Below, piece after piece: positions 1-13,770 of a DNA stretch of 64,000 nt; the stretch's first letter is position 1, and each line of letters starts with the position of its first letter. The notes beneath the pieces were generated by a model. It saw nothing but the letters and a program-made list of their open reading frames with translations, did no database searches and was not told where the DNA came from. Source of the DNA: Collinsella aerofaciens. Lineage in GTDB: Bacteria > Actinomycetota > Coriobacteriia > Coriobacteriales > Coriobacteriaceae. The position numbers and the translations under genes were made by a program. The stretch lies in NCBI GenBank assembly GCA_008671135.1, contig RQAP01000035.1, forward strand, positions 1 through 64,000, in the 5' to 3' direction.

Positions 1-2739
<2,739 letters not shown>

Positions 2740-2745
2740 AGTCAA

Positions 2746-6237
<3,492 letters not shown>

Positions 6238-6310
6238 CAGGTTTTTCCTCCTTCACGGAAATGCTCGGTGGGTTGGCGAGGCATGGCTTCGCCAGTTATC
6301 GCAACCTAAT

Positions 6311-6338
6311 AGTTTATCAGGTACCGACCGTTGGGCAA
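6311..6338 (-). promoter_or_regulatory. Candidate rpoBC promoter
   Basis: On the minus strand TTGCCC (6333-6338) and TAAACT (6311-6316) are separated by 16 bases, about 75 bases upstream of the rpoB GTG. This is the best sigma-70-like pair in the region, but both hexamers are imperfect and no start site is known. Confidence 0.4.
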
Positions 6339-6500
6339 GAAAAGCCTTGACGCGATTGAGTTTTTGGAGTAGCAAAGTTTTTCGACAGAAAAGGTGCAGG
6401 TAGATGGGTGTGTATCGAACATCTGTTCATATATTTTCTGTGAACAGCACTGCTGATGCGCGCTGCTGAATGGCGGAATGGCGGCGAGGGTTGATCAGGC

Positions 6501-6672
6501 GGAAACTGCGTCCCGTTTTGAGGCCCCTAACTGGGACGCAGTTTCCGGTTGAGCCCTGTTTGGGAAAGCATATCCCGTTCTGAGCCGATATTCCGGGTCG
6601 TAGTTTCCGCTAGAGGCCTCAGGCGGAAAGCGCATCCCAGAATTCGACCAAATTGTGGGTCGAAGTTTCCGG
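6501..6672. repeat. Array of three GGAAAC/GTTTCC hairpins between rpoB and the 6.8-kb gene
   Basis: The gene-free stretch 6238-6792 holds three consecutive hairpin units of about 46-50 bases. The first is a perfect 14-base inverted repeat, GGAAACTGCGTCCC (6501-6514) with its complement at 6533-6546. Two degenerate copies follow at about 6560-6608 and 6622-6672, separated by spacers containing AGGCC or similar. The same architecture recurs at 19167-19339. No coding capacity is credible here. Apart from the candidate rpoB promoter I see nothing else in this gap. Confidence 0.75.
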
Positions 6673-6792
6673 CAGGTTATGGCAAAGGGGCTGGTGCCTT
6701 GTTGCACCCGTTTGGCAATGTTGCGCAACAGATTCTTCGAATCCGGCATGAAGATACTGGATAGTTACTTATAACCCAACGAAAGGATCACC

Positions 6793-8405
6793 ATGTTCAA
6801 GAGCATCCGAAAAGGCGGGAGGATCATCGCAGCCACAATCGGCATCGTAGCGGCGCTGACCCCGCTGGCTGCCCCCCCCCCGCAGCATTAGCTGACGGCC
6901 TACCGACACCGGAGCTGGAGAAGTCGTTAACTGTTGACGTCGAAGGCCAAGATACGTATGCATGGGCCACAGACGACGGCAATTATGCCATCATCGCAGA
7001 CTATGACTATGACCCTTACGATAAATATAACGCTAATGGTGTATATTACGGTTATTCGCGGCTTGATTTTAAGAGCGGTGAAGTCACTCCCATCGACATA
7101 CCGAAATCCTGCCTATCCGATGTTCAGAGCACTTCGAACGGCGAGTATCTTTATTGGCTGGAAGACGACAAGGTCATCGTCTATTCCGTCGAAGATCAAC
7201 AACGGGTCGCTCACTCTATACACGCAAAGAAATTAGAGGCCGGCAGCATCGAGCTTAATGAAGACGGAAACAGCTTGACTGCCTATTGTTCGAATGGCAA
7301 ATACGGTGATTTTTGCGTTTTCAATCTGCAATCAAATAAGAAAACATTTACGTACAAGTTCGAAAAAGACGATTTGAATGCCGTCCTCTCAAGGGATGGA
7401 AAGCGTTTGTATGTCTGCTCGAATCGAAAGCTCAAGATAATCGACATTCCCAATGGCTCCACGTCAATTAAAGAGATACCAGGCAACGCCCAATGTGATG
7501 GGGTAACTACGGCAGACGGGTCCGATAAACTACTCATACGGACTACCAGCGACGATGACGATTCGCCATATACAACTTATTTCATAGCGGATTACGATGG
7601 CAACAACATCGATAAAGTAGCCGGCGGTAATAAAATTGTTATCTATGGCTGGGGAAAATATATCCTAGCCCTTACCGGCGAAAACTTCGACACTATTGTC
7701 ATCGATTCGCATTCTGGGAAGCAAATCCGCTATGTAGTTAGGAATGACGACGAAGACTCGTATGATAGTATCAGCGACATCTCGAGGAATGGCGATATCG
7801 CACTGGCCGGAGTCTCGCACGATAATTCAAGCGCAATCCGCCTCATCGACACCAATACGGGCCAGAGAGTCGACTGTAAAATTAAATCGGATAGCTCTTG
7901 CATCCCCGAGCTCGTCGATAACGACCAAAAAATCTTCGTGGACTATTCCGATGTCGAAGACCCCACGAAGATGCACATCGACATCTACAAGTCGAATATC
8001 CACTATAGCCCGATTGAAAAACTCATCTTCTTTGCCCAGGACAACATGTCAATCGTTGTTGGCGGTGGAATTGCGCTTGTCCTGATGATCATCGGCGGCA
8101 TCGCAGTCGTTTGCGTCCATCGCAAAAAGCGCGCCGCAGCTCAAACAAGCATCGCTGGCACCGCACCCAAAGCAAAGAAGCACAAGCGCAGCCGCCACAA
8201 GAAGTATGCCCAGCAGGAACAGGTCGCTCAACAGTCTTCTGCTGATTCGGCATTTGATACACAATGGCAATCGTCAGGGGAGCACCTCGCAGACATTTCC
8301 CAGCAGCCGGTCGCATCTTCTGCCCCGAAATTCTGCCGCCACTGCGGCACCCCGCTCGTGCCAGAAGCCAAGTTCTGCCCCAAGTGCGGCCATCCGGTCG
8401 AATAG
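6793..8405 (+). CDS. Secreted, membrane-anchored beta-propeller-like protein with C-terminal zinc ribbon; frame broken at a C10 tract
   Basis: Function unknown. An ATG at 6793 (GAAAGGA upstream) opens a signal peptide (MFKSIRKGG, then a hydrophobic stretch ending TPLAAP). After a run of ten C (6872-6881) this frame stops at 6889. The rest of the protein continues in another frame from the tract to the stop at 8403-8405. Tracts of 8 or 11 C would join the halves and give a signal-peptidase-like ALA site. The mature part has Tyr/Asp-rich repeats resembling a WD40 or propeller lipoprotein, a transmembrane helix near bases 8048-8120, a basic cytosolic stretch, and a zinc ribbon with two CxxC pairs (CRHCG, CPKCG) at the end. 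The gene looks more AT-rich than its neighbours. A TTG at 7275 allows a shorter ORF but would begin inside the propeller. Either a phase-variable gene, a pseudogene or a sequencing error. Confidence 0.7.
6872..6881 (+). repeat. Homopolymeric C10 tract at the signal-peptide cleavage region
   Basis: Ten consecutive C residues lie exactly where the reading frame of the secreted protein changes. Gain of one or loss of two bases restores one continuous frame. This is the classical layout of a slipped-strand switch, and also a typical place for an assembly error. Confidence 0.85.
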
Positions 8406-8434
8406 CGCCTGACAAGCAAACCCACAGCCAAATC

Positions 8435-8462
8435 GGGCCGCCCCTCACGGGACGGCCCTTTT
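8435..8462 (+). terminator. Terminator of the zinc-ribbon protein gene
   Basis: GGGCCG (8435-8440) pairs with CGGCCC (8453-8458), followed by TTTT, 30 bases after the stop codon. Confidence 0.65.
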
Positions 8463-8493
8463 GCTTGGAAGGAAATCAGGTGAAGCGGCAGGA

Positions 8494-8522
8494 TGTGACA
8501 AAGGGATTGTCCCTTTGTCACA
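8494..8522. repeat. GGGACA-type palindrome between convergent genes
   Basis: A 13-base inverted repeat (8494-8506 and 8510-8522) with a three-base loop. Read on the minus strand it contains GGGACAATCCC, matching the core shared by the other GGGACAG hairpins in this window (26841, 26897, 29918, 32634, 58684). Confidence 0.6.
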
Positions 8523-8530
8523 TTGGCTGA

Positions 8531-8561
8531 AAAAACGGGTGCAGACCGAAGTCTGCACCCG
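8531..8561 (-). terminator. galU terminator with UUCG loop
   Basis: An 11-base-pair stem (8536-8546 with 8551-8561). On the minus strand it has a TTCG loop and is followed by six T. It lies 22 bases after the galU stop. Confidence 0.9.
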
Positions 8562-8582
8562 TAAATGTCGATGCCCGAAGGC

Positions 8583-9491
8583 TTATTTGCGCATCAAGCC
8601 GCCGCGCTCGTCGATGGCGTCCCAGAAGGCGTCGGCAAAGCGAGGATCGCTTGCGGCCATAAGGGCGTTGGTGGCCATCCAGCCAGACGGGGTACCGGTA
8701 TCGTAGCCCGACAGCGGGTCGATGACGACAGCGTACATAGCCTCGCGGTCGAGCGAACGTGCCATGGCGTCGGTCAGCTGAATCTCGCCGCCCTTACCGG
8801 CCTGCTGATCAGCAAGCAGGTCCATGACCAGCGGGCTCAGCAGGTAGCGACCGACGATGTACAGGTTGGACGGAGCCGCCTCGGGAGCGGGCTTCTCAAC
8901 CAGGCCGCCGATGCGCCAAACGGCACCGGGCTCGTCGTCAGCGGCATTCTCGAAGCCCTCGAGCGAGCCAACGCGATCGCCGGCGATAACGCCGTAGCGG
9001 CTGACTTCCTCGGGCGAGCAAGCAGCGACGGCGATAACCGAAGCGCCACCGTGCTCTTTGGAAACGGCGAGCATCTTGTCGCAGATGTCACGGTTAGGCA
9101 CAACGTAGTCGCCCAGAAGAACCAGGAAGTTCTCCCCTGCCACGGCGTCGGCAGCAGAGCGGATAGCATGGCCGAGACCCTTGGGCTCGTACTGATAGCG
9201 GAAGTCGACCGGCATACCGCCAGCGTGGGCGACGGCATCGGCATAGGCGTTCTTGCCGCGCTCGCGCAGCAGGTTCTCGAGCGAACGGTCGGGCTGGAAG
9301 TAGCTCAGCAGCTCGGGCTTACCGGGCGAGGTAACGATGATGGCGTCGTCGACCTCCTCGGGGTCGAGCGCCTCCTCAACGACATACTGGATGACCGGCT
9401 TGTCGAGCACCGGCAGCATCTCTTTGGGCGTGCACTTAGTGCCAGGCAGAAAACGCGTGCCAAGACCGGCGGCGGGGATGATTGCCTTCAT
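8583..9491 (-). CDS. galU: UTP--glucose-1-phosphate uridylyltransferase
   Basis: Makes UDP-glucose from UTP and glucose-1-phosphate for glycan and cell-envelope synthesis. The protein is 302 aa from the ATG at 9491. It begins with the nucleotidyltransferase signature MKAIIPAAGLGTRF, followed by KEMLPV, which binds nucleotide and phosphate. EEALDPEEVDD and VLLGDYV match the family, and the length is normal. A TTG three codons upstream (9500) is possible, but the AAAGGA Shine-Dalgarno then lies only three bases away, so the ATG is preferred. It sits alone between rplL and the zinc-ribbon gene and has a strong terminator, so it is probably monocistronic. Confidence 0.95.
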   Translation of the reverse strand: MKAIIPAAGLGTRFLPGTKCTPKEMLPVLDKPVIQYVVEEALDPEEVDDAIIVTSPGKPELLSYFQPDRSLENLLRERGKNAYADAVAHAGGMPVDFRYQYEPKGLGHAIRSAADAVAGENFLVLLGDYVVPNRDICDKMLAVSKEHGGASVIAVAACSPEEVSRYGVIAGDRVGSLEGFENAADDEPGAVWRIGGLVEKPAPEAAPSNLYIVGRYLLSPLVMDLLADQQAGKGGEIQLTDAMARSLDREAMYAVVIDPLSGYDTGTPSGWMATNALMAASDPRFADAFWDAIDERGGLMRK

Positions 9492-9742
9492 GTTATTCAA
9501 GGATCCTTTCGCAGGCGCAGAATGCGCCCCATGCGTGCGGCACGGCGGCCGCAGACCAAATTGCGATACCGAAGTATCTTACCGCCGGAGACATGCGTCG
9601 CCGTAAGGCAAACGCAATTCTTCAGCAGGTCAACGCAAATTATTGCTCGAATGGTGCAATTTTACGCCCCAGCGGTAACGGGATTGGCACGGCGAAGACG
9701 GCAGTGTTCTGCGTGCCGAACAATGGGAATGAGGGGCCAAAA
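9492..9742. other. Gene-free stretch upstream of galU
   Basis: About 250 bases with no credible ORF or RNA. The galU promoter should lie here but I cannot single out a convincing pair of hexamers. Overlapping ORFs in this area are galU antisense or read through the rplL terminator. Confidence 0.5.
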
Positions 9743-9776
9743 CAAAAAAGACGGGGCTCGCAATGCGAACCCCGTC
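9743..9776 (-). terminator. rplJL terminator
   Basis: Minus-strand hairpin: GACGGGG (9750-9756) pairs with CCCCGTC (9770-9776), with further pairing across the loop, followed by TTTTTTG. It lies 28 bases after the rplL stop. Confidence 0.85.
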
Positions 9777-9804
9777 TGCAAAGAAATCTGGCGAGAGAGC
9801 CTGA

Positions 9805-10182
9805 TTACTTGAGGGTGACAGCAGCGCCAGCAGCCTCGAGCTTCTCCTTGGCAGCCTCGGCGTCCTCCTTCTTGGCACCCTCGAGAACAGCCTTGGGAGC
9901 GCCCTCGACGACCTCCTTGGCCTCCTTCAGGCCAAGGTTGGTGAGCTCACGGACGGCCTTGATGACCTGGATCTTGTTGTCGCCGAAGCCCTCGAGCACG
10001 ACGTCAAACTCGGTCTTCTCCTCGGCCTCAGCAGCGCCAGCAGCAGGAGCGGCGACAACAGCGGCAGGAGCAGCGGCGGAAACGCCGAAGGTGTCCTCGA
10101 TAGCCTTGACGAGCTCGGAAGCCTCGAGAAGGGTCATTTCCTTAAGAGCATCGATGATCTCATCGGTGGTAAGCTTAGCCAT
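9805..10182 (-). CDS. rplL: 50S ribosomal protein L7/L12
   Basis: Stalk protein of the large ribosomal subunit that recruits translational GTPases. It is 125 aa starting [16 protein letters not shown] at 10182, with GAAAGGA nine bases upstream. An N-terminal dimerisation helix is followed by an Ala-rich hinge (residues about 38-55) and the C-terminal domain [16 protein letters not shown] ... [11 protein letters not shown], the usual L7/L12 order and length. An 11-residue upstream extension of the ORF is rejected because it lacks a ribosome-binding site. Co-transcribed with rplJ (102-base gap) and closed by a strong terminator, so rpoB is not in this transcript unless there is read-through. 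Confidence 0.98.
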   Translation of the reverse strand: MAKLTTDEIIDALKEMTLLEASELVKAIEDTFGVSAAAPAAVVAAPAAGAAEAEEKTEFDVVLEGFGDNKIQVIKAVRELTNLGLKEAKEVVEGAPKAVLEGAKKEDAEAAKEKLEAAGAAVTLK

Positions 10183-10284
10183 TTCTAAGTCCTTTCGGTT
10201 TCCGTGCGGATGCACGGAGATCAGTTAAAACACGGCGCGAATGCGCCAGGGGTGCGGCGTTGCCGCCGCGGGTGAAAACAGCGA

Positions 10285-10806
10285 CTAGGCTGCCTTCTGC
10301 TCGGAGACCTGCTGGATCGAACGAGCGAGACCAGAGGAAACGCCGTTGACGCAGACAGCGATGTCGCGAGCGAAACCGGAGATGAGACCGGCGATCTGGC
10401 CGAGAAGCTGATCCTTGGTGGGCAGCTCGGCGATAGCCTTAACATCATCAGCGGAAACGGCCTTGCCGTCGGAGATACCGCCCTTGATCTCAAGGACACC
10501 CTTGGACTTAGCGGAGAAGTCCTTAAGGGTCTTAGCGGCCTCGACCGGCTCGGTCTCGTAGAACACATAAGCGACGGGGCCGGCGAGGATCTCGTCGAGC
10601 TCGGGCTGCTCCTGGTTCTTGAGAGCGATCTTGACCAGGTTATTCTTGTAGACCTTCATCTCGGCGCCGCACTCGCGAAGCTGATGACGCAGCTCCTGAG
10701 CCTGCTTAACCGTCAGACCGTTGTAGTTGACGACGAACAGACCGGCGTTCTCGGCGATACGGGACTCAATCTCTGCAACCTTGTCGATTTTGTACTGCTG
10801 GGGCAT
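10285..10806 (-). CDS. rplJ: 50S ribosomal protein L10
   Basis: Base of the L7/L12 stalk, 173 aa. It starts MPQQYKIDKVAEI at 10806 after a strong GAGGAGGTG. GLFVVNYNGLTVKQ and the pattern of a globular N-terminus followed by a C-terminal helical spine are typical of L10. The gene is preceded by an L10 leader with an attenuator hairpin, so its own product probably regulates it. It stands at the head of a two-gene rplJ-rplL transcript. rplK and rplA lie about 22 kb away on the same strand. Confidence 0.98.
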   Translation of the reverse strand: MPQQYKIDKVAEIESRIAENAGLFVVNYNGLTVKQAQELRHQLRECGAEMKVYKNNLVKIALKNQEQPELDEILAGPVAYVFYETEPVEAAKTLKDFSAKSKGVLEIKGGISDGKAVSADDVKAIAELPTKDQLLGQIAGLISGFARDIAVCVNGVSSGLARSIQQVSEQKAA

Positions 10807-10871
10807 GAATTACACCTCCTCGAATTCTTTCCGGGCACGGTCCGCCACAAGGACGTGACGGGGGCATGTCC

Positions 10872-10908
10872 AAAAAGAAAGCCCCCGCGCTGCATGAGCG
10901 ACGGGGGC
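10872..10908 (-). terminator. Attenuator in the rplJL leader
   Basis: On the minus strand GCCCCCG (10902-10908) pairs with CGGGGGC (10881-10887), followed by TTTCTTTTTG. It lies between the L10 leader core and rplJ, so transcription can stop before the ribosomal genes. Confidence 0.8.
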
Positions 10909-11005
10909 GAGAAGACATATCTACTCGACCACCTCGGCTGGCGGGATATCCCATTAAGCTCGCGGGCGATGCCCGTTTGCACCGGCTGTCTCTGGCAGCG
11001 GATTC
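10909..11005 (-). ncRNA. Ribosomal protein L10 leader
   Basis: The 5' leader of the rplJL transcript carries hallmark L10-leader segments: AGACAGCCGGTGC, then CTTAATGGGATATCCC and GCCGAGG (minus strand, about 10930-10996). In this family the L10(L12)4 complex binds the leader and represses its own operon. Here an intrinsic terminator directly follows, suggesting transcriptional attenuation. The call rests on recognised conserved bases and position, not on a covariance search. Confidence 0.85.
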
Positions 11006-11022
11006 GTGCGTGAACCGAAAGT

Positions 11023-11051
11023 ATTATGGCGGGGACCCCGGCGTCGGTCAA
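11023..11051 (-). promoter_or_regulatory. rplJL promoter
   Basis: Minus-strand TTGACC (11046-11051), 17-base spacer, CATAAT (11023-11028), just upstream of the L10 leader. Near-consensus sigma-70 type. Confidence 0.75.
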
Positions 11052-11274
11052 CGGAAAACCGGGCTGCACACAATTCCACCATCCGGCACGCGCCGCCGAA
11101 GGCCAGGCGCAAGGTTTTCGCTCGATCAAGTCCTGGCTCGCACGAAGAGCACATTAAGTGCTCTTCGGCTCGTGCGGAATCTACGAAAACCTTGCGCCTG
11201 GCCTTCGGCGGCGCGGCCGGCGTCAACTATGGGGCAGCCCGGTTTTCCGTTGGCCGGCGCGCCCCACTCATAAT
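11023..11274. repeat. Long imperfect inverted repeat of about 250 bp carrying the rplJ promoter in one arm
   Basis: Three blocks recur in inverse order around a centre near 11153. The outer block is ATTATG and the middle block is GG(T/C)CAACGGAAAACCGGGC (11046 onward, mirrored near 11235-11255). The longest block is about 30 identical bases, CGCCGCCGAAGGCCAGGCGC and onward through GGTTTTCG (about 11088-11120, mirrored about 11186-11217). The centre is a GAAGAGCAC hairpin. The left arm holds the -35/-10 of rplJ; the mirror arm has a similar TTGGCC/CATAAT pair facing the other way but with a 13-base spacer. No coding function; short ORFs inside are mirror translations of the arms. The remainder of 11275-11312 shows nothing. 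Confidence 0.85.
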
Positions 11275-11312
11275 GCTTGGGTCGGTGGGCTGATGTGTTG
11301 CATCCCTTAGGG

Positions 11313-12449
11313 CTACAAAGTTGAAATGAAGGCGGACAGGCGGCGGAGACCTTCGTCCAGATTTTCATCGCTTACGCAGTAGCTTAAGCGGATGTGACCT
11401 TCGGTGCCGAAACAGTCGCCCGGAACTAGGGCTACGTTGGCTTCTTCGATGGCTTTGATGCAGAAGGCTTCGCTGGTTAGGCCGAATTGTTTGATGCTGG
11501 GGAAGGCGTAGAAGGCGCCGGCTGGTTCCACTACGTCGAGGCCCATGGCGTTTAAGGCCGCGAGCACGCGTTTGCGGCGGGCTCGGTAGACTTTGAGCAT
11601 GGGGGTGGGGTCGACGGTCAGGGCTCGGGCTGCGGCGTCCATTTCGAAGGAGACGGCACTCGATACTAAGTATTGGTGAGCCTTGGCAATCTCGGCGATG
11701 ACGGGGGCTGCGGCTGCGAGCCAGCCCAAGCGCCAGCCGGTCATGGCCCAGGGCTTCGAGAAGCTCTCGATGACGACCGTCTGCTCGCGTAGCTCCGGGT
11801 GGCGCTGGGCGAAGCGCTCGTAGCCATCCACATAGACGAGGCGGTTGTATACGTCGTCGCAGACTACGTAGATGCCCGCCTGCTCCGCCACGCGCGCCAC
11901 GGCGTCGAGCGATGCCGCGTTAAGAATGCAGCCCGTGGGATTGTTGGGCGAGCAGATAACGACGGCCTTGGTCGCCGGGGTCACACAGGCGCGAAGCGCT
12001 TCCTCGTCAATCTGGAATTGCGCAGGCTCCGTATCCAAAAAGACCGCCTGGGCGTGGTTGGCCACGACGATGCTCTCGTACAGGCCAAAGGCCGGCGTGG
12101 GGATAATGACCTCGTCGCCGGGGTTGAGCATGGCCATAAACGTAGCCGACAGGGCCTCGGTCGCACCATCGGTCAGGATGACCTCGTCAGCAGAAAACGA
12201 AAGGCCCGCGTCGCCCATATATGCGGACAGCGCCTCGCGCAGGGCGGGGCGACCGTTGTTGGGCGGATAATGCGTGTCACCACGGTCCAGCGCGGCGGTC
12301 ACCTCGGCGCTAATCACATCGGGCGTGGGAAAATCGGGCTCGCCGAGCGCGAGCGCGATGCATCCCGGATGCTGCGCGGCGAGTGCGTTGATCCGGCGGA
12401 TACCGGAGGACTTGAGCGTGGCAAGCGAGGTATTCATTGGCAGACGCAT
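11313..12449 (-). CDS. PLP-dependent class I/II aminotransferase
   Basis: Probable cytosolic aspartate- or aromatic-type aminotransferase, 378 aa. Family marks are LGEPDFPTPD near residue 37, YPPNNGRPALREA, DGATEALSA, CSPNNPTG, the DDVY PLP-ring motif, the Schiff-base lysine in SFSKPWAMTGWRLGW, and the C-terminal RLSYCVSDE with the carboxylate-binding Arg. The start at 12449 is backed by GAAAGGA five bases upstream; a second Met four codons later is possible. It is divergent from the gene at 12543. The amino-acid substrate cannot be told from sequence. The stretch 12450-12542 would hold both divergent promoters. Confidence 0.9.
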   Translation of the reverse strand: MRLPMNTSLATLKSSGIRRINALAAQHPGCIALALGEPDFPTPDVISAEVTAALDRGDTHYPPNNGRPALREALSAYMGDAGLSFSADEVILTDGATEALSATFMAMLNPGDEVIIPTPAFGLYESIVVANHAQAVFLDTEPAQFQIDEEALRACVTPATKAVVICSPNNPTGCILNAASLDAVARVAEQAGIYVVCDDVYNRLVYVDGYERFAQRHPELREQTVVIESFSKPWAMTGWRLGWLAAAAPVIAEIAKAHQYLVSSAVSFEMDAAARALTVDPTPMLKVYRARRKRVLAALNAMGLDVVEPAGAFYAFPSIKQFGLTSEAFCIKAIEEANVALVPGDCFGTEGHIRLSYCVSDENLDEGLRRLSAFISTL

Positions 12450-12542
12450 GGCGTTCCTTTCGTAAGGGTTGCACTAGGATAGCGCGGCGGAGCGCCACCA
12501 GACGGTGTAACCTAAACGGAAACCAACCGGAAAGGAGGCGGC

Positions 12543-13202
12543 ATGGAGACGACCGCACGCGGCTATGCACCAAAAGCACTGCATAACATCGCGTTTGTCA
12601 GTATTCCCGAGAGCGCCGATCTTGAGTTTTTGCTCTGGGACCTGCAGGATGCCATCGCCGCCTATGCTCAGCTTTCCGGCACCGCACTCCCCCGCCCGGT
12701 CAACTTGAAGGCAAATGACACCGGTGCAGTCGATGGCATGGTGCTCGCTGTTGATGATGCATTTGACGATGAGGCTATGATCGCTGTCGAGCAGATACTC
12801 GATCGCCTTGGAAATACAGAGACACGCGTCTATGTCGTCGTCCAGGCCCTGTCCAAAAACGCCAAGCAGACGGACGAAGTCCTCGACCGCCTGTACCGGG
12901 CATGTATTCTACGTGACCTGCCATGGTGCGACGGCGTTGTCATCTGTGCCGGCGGCGGCATTGCGGCGCTTCGTCATTCCCCACGCATGGGCCTCTTGCG
13001 CCGACCATTTTCGGAAGCGATGGATAAGCTTGTGGGCGCCGTGCGCATGGGCTGCTCCATTGAGCATGCGCAGCTGCTTGGCGGTGGCAATGCCGGTAGC
13101 GTCGATGCCGACGGCATGGTGCGCGTCAAGCCCGCGCTGCCCGCACCGATCTGGCATGCCATCATGAAATGCCTCGGCACCCGCGCCCAATCAGATATCT
13201 AA
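12543..13202 (+). CDS. Conserved hypothetical protein, possibly flavodoxin-like
   Basis: Not recognised with confidence. It is 219 aa, with the ATG preceded by AAAGGAGG. It has alternating hydrophobic strands and helices (NIAFVSIP, VDGMVLAVDD, RVYVVVQALS, WCDGVVICAGGG), as in a Rossmann- or flavodoxin-like fold. No transmembrane segment or signal peptide is present. The segment WCDGVVICAGGGIAAL with a following Arg/His-rich stretch recalls NAD(P)H-dependent FMN-reductase-like proteins, but that is only an impression. It ends two bases before the convergent DNA glycosylase gene. Confidence 0.7.
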   Translation: METTARGYAPKALHNIAFVSIPESADLEFLLWDLQDAIAAYAQLSGTALPRPVNLKANDTGAVDGMVLAVDDAFDDEAMIAVEQILDRLGNTETRVYVVVQALSKNAKQTDEVLDRLYRACILRDLPWCDGVVICAGGGIAALRHSPRMGLLRRPFSEAMDKLVGAVRMGCSIEHAQLLGGGNAGSVDADGMVRVKPALPAPIWHAIMKCLGTRAQSDI

Positions 13203-13203
13203 A

Positions 13204-13767
13204 TTACAGAGCGCCCCAGTCAACGGCCTCGCGCCAGCGCTCGACAAGGCGTTCCAGGCGCCATGCCGCATTGGCGGGACTAGTCGACGGCAGAACGATG
13301 GCCGACAGCCCCGTGCGTTCTTGTAGATAGCGCTTGAAGAGCCGACCAGCTGTACCACCGTTGCATATCACCTGCTCAATGGGAGCTGCGCCGGTAATGC
13401 GCTCGACATGCGCCGGAACGACGTTTTTGATGCTGGCGTCGCTTGAGCCCTTGATGTCACAGCCCTCGATCACGTCCCAAAGGGCCACACCGCCGTTGAG
13501 CAGCATGGAGCGCTTGGCGGCAATCGAGGCATCGAGCGTCGCGGGCTCACCACTTGCCAAAGGATTGCCCTCGTTGGGCGGCACGGGCACACCGAGGCAC
13601 GCGGCCATCACGCGCCAAAAGCGGTTCTGCGGATTGCCATAGTAGAAGGCATTGGCACGCGAGAGCACCGAGGGAAACGACCCCAGTACCAAAACGCGCG
13701 AGCGCTCGTCAAACACGGGCTCAAACCCATGCTCAATATGTTGATAGCCCTCGTCCGGCGCGTCCAC
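13204..13767 (-). CDS. DNA-deoxyinosine (hypoxanthine) glycosylase, UDG superfamily
   Basis: Base-excision repair glycosylase of the Mug/hypoxanthine-DNA glycosylase branch, 187 aa. Visible family features are HGFEPVF followed by VLVLGSFPSVLSR, the FYYGNPQNRFW loop and the C-terminal LPSTSPANA, which corresponds to the UDG leucine/Ser-Pro loop. These favour a deaminated-purine glycosylase over a true uracil-DNA glycosylase. The GTG start at 13767 lies three bases after the stop of the upstream hydrolase gene, so it is translated from the same transcript. Substrate preference is inferred. Confidence 0.8.
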   Translation of the reverse strand: MDAPDEGYQHIEHGFEPVFDERSRVLVLGSFPSVLSRANAFYYGNPQNRFWRVMAACLGVPVPPNEGNPLASGEPATLDASIAAKRSMLLNGGVALWDVIEGCDIKGSSDASIKNVVPAHVERITGAAPIEQVICNGGTAGRLFKRYLQERTGLSAIVLPSTSPANAAWRLERLVERWREAVDWGAL

Positions 13768-13770
13768 GAG

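Noticed and set aside
7275..8405. Independent gene starting at the TTG at 7275
   Set aside because: The same frame is open back to the C10 tract with coding-like content, no ribosome-binding site precedes the TTG, and the protein would lack its signal peptide.
11023..11274. Possible insertion-sequence ends
   Set aside because: No transposase ORF between the arms and no flanking target duplication visible.
10866..11293. Several short ORFs on both strands with the shared peptide LRLAFGGA
   Set aside because: They are mirror translations of the long inverted repeat upstream of rplJ, not genes.
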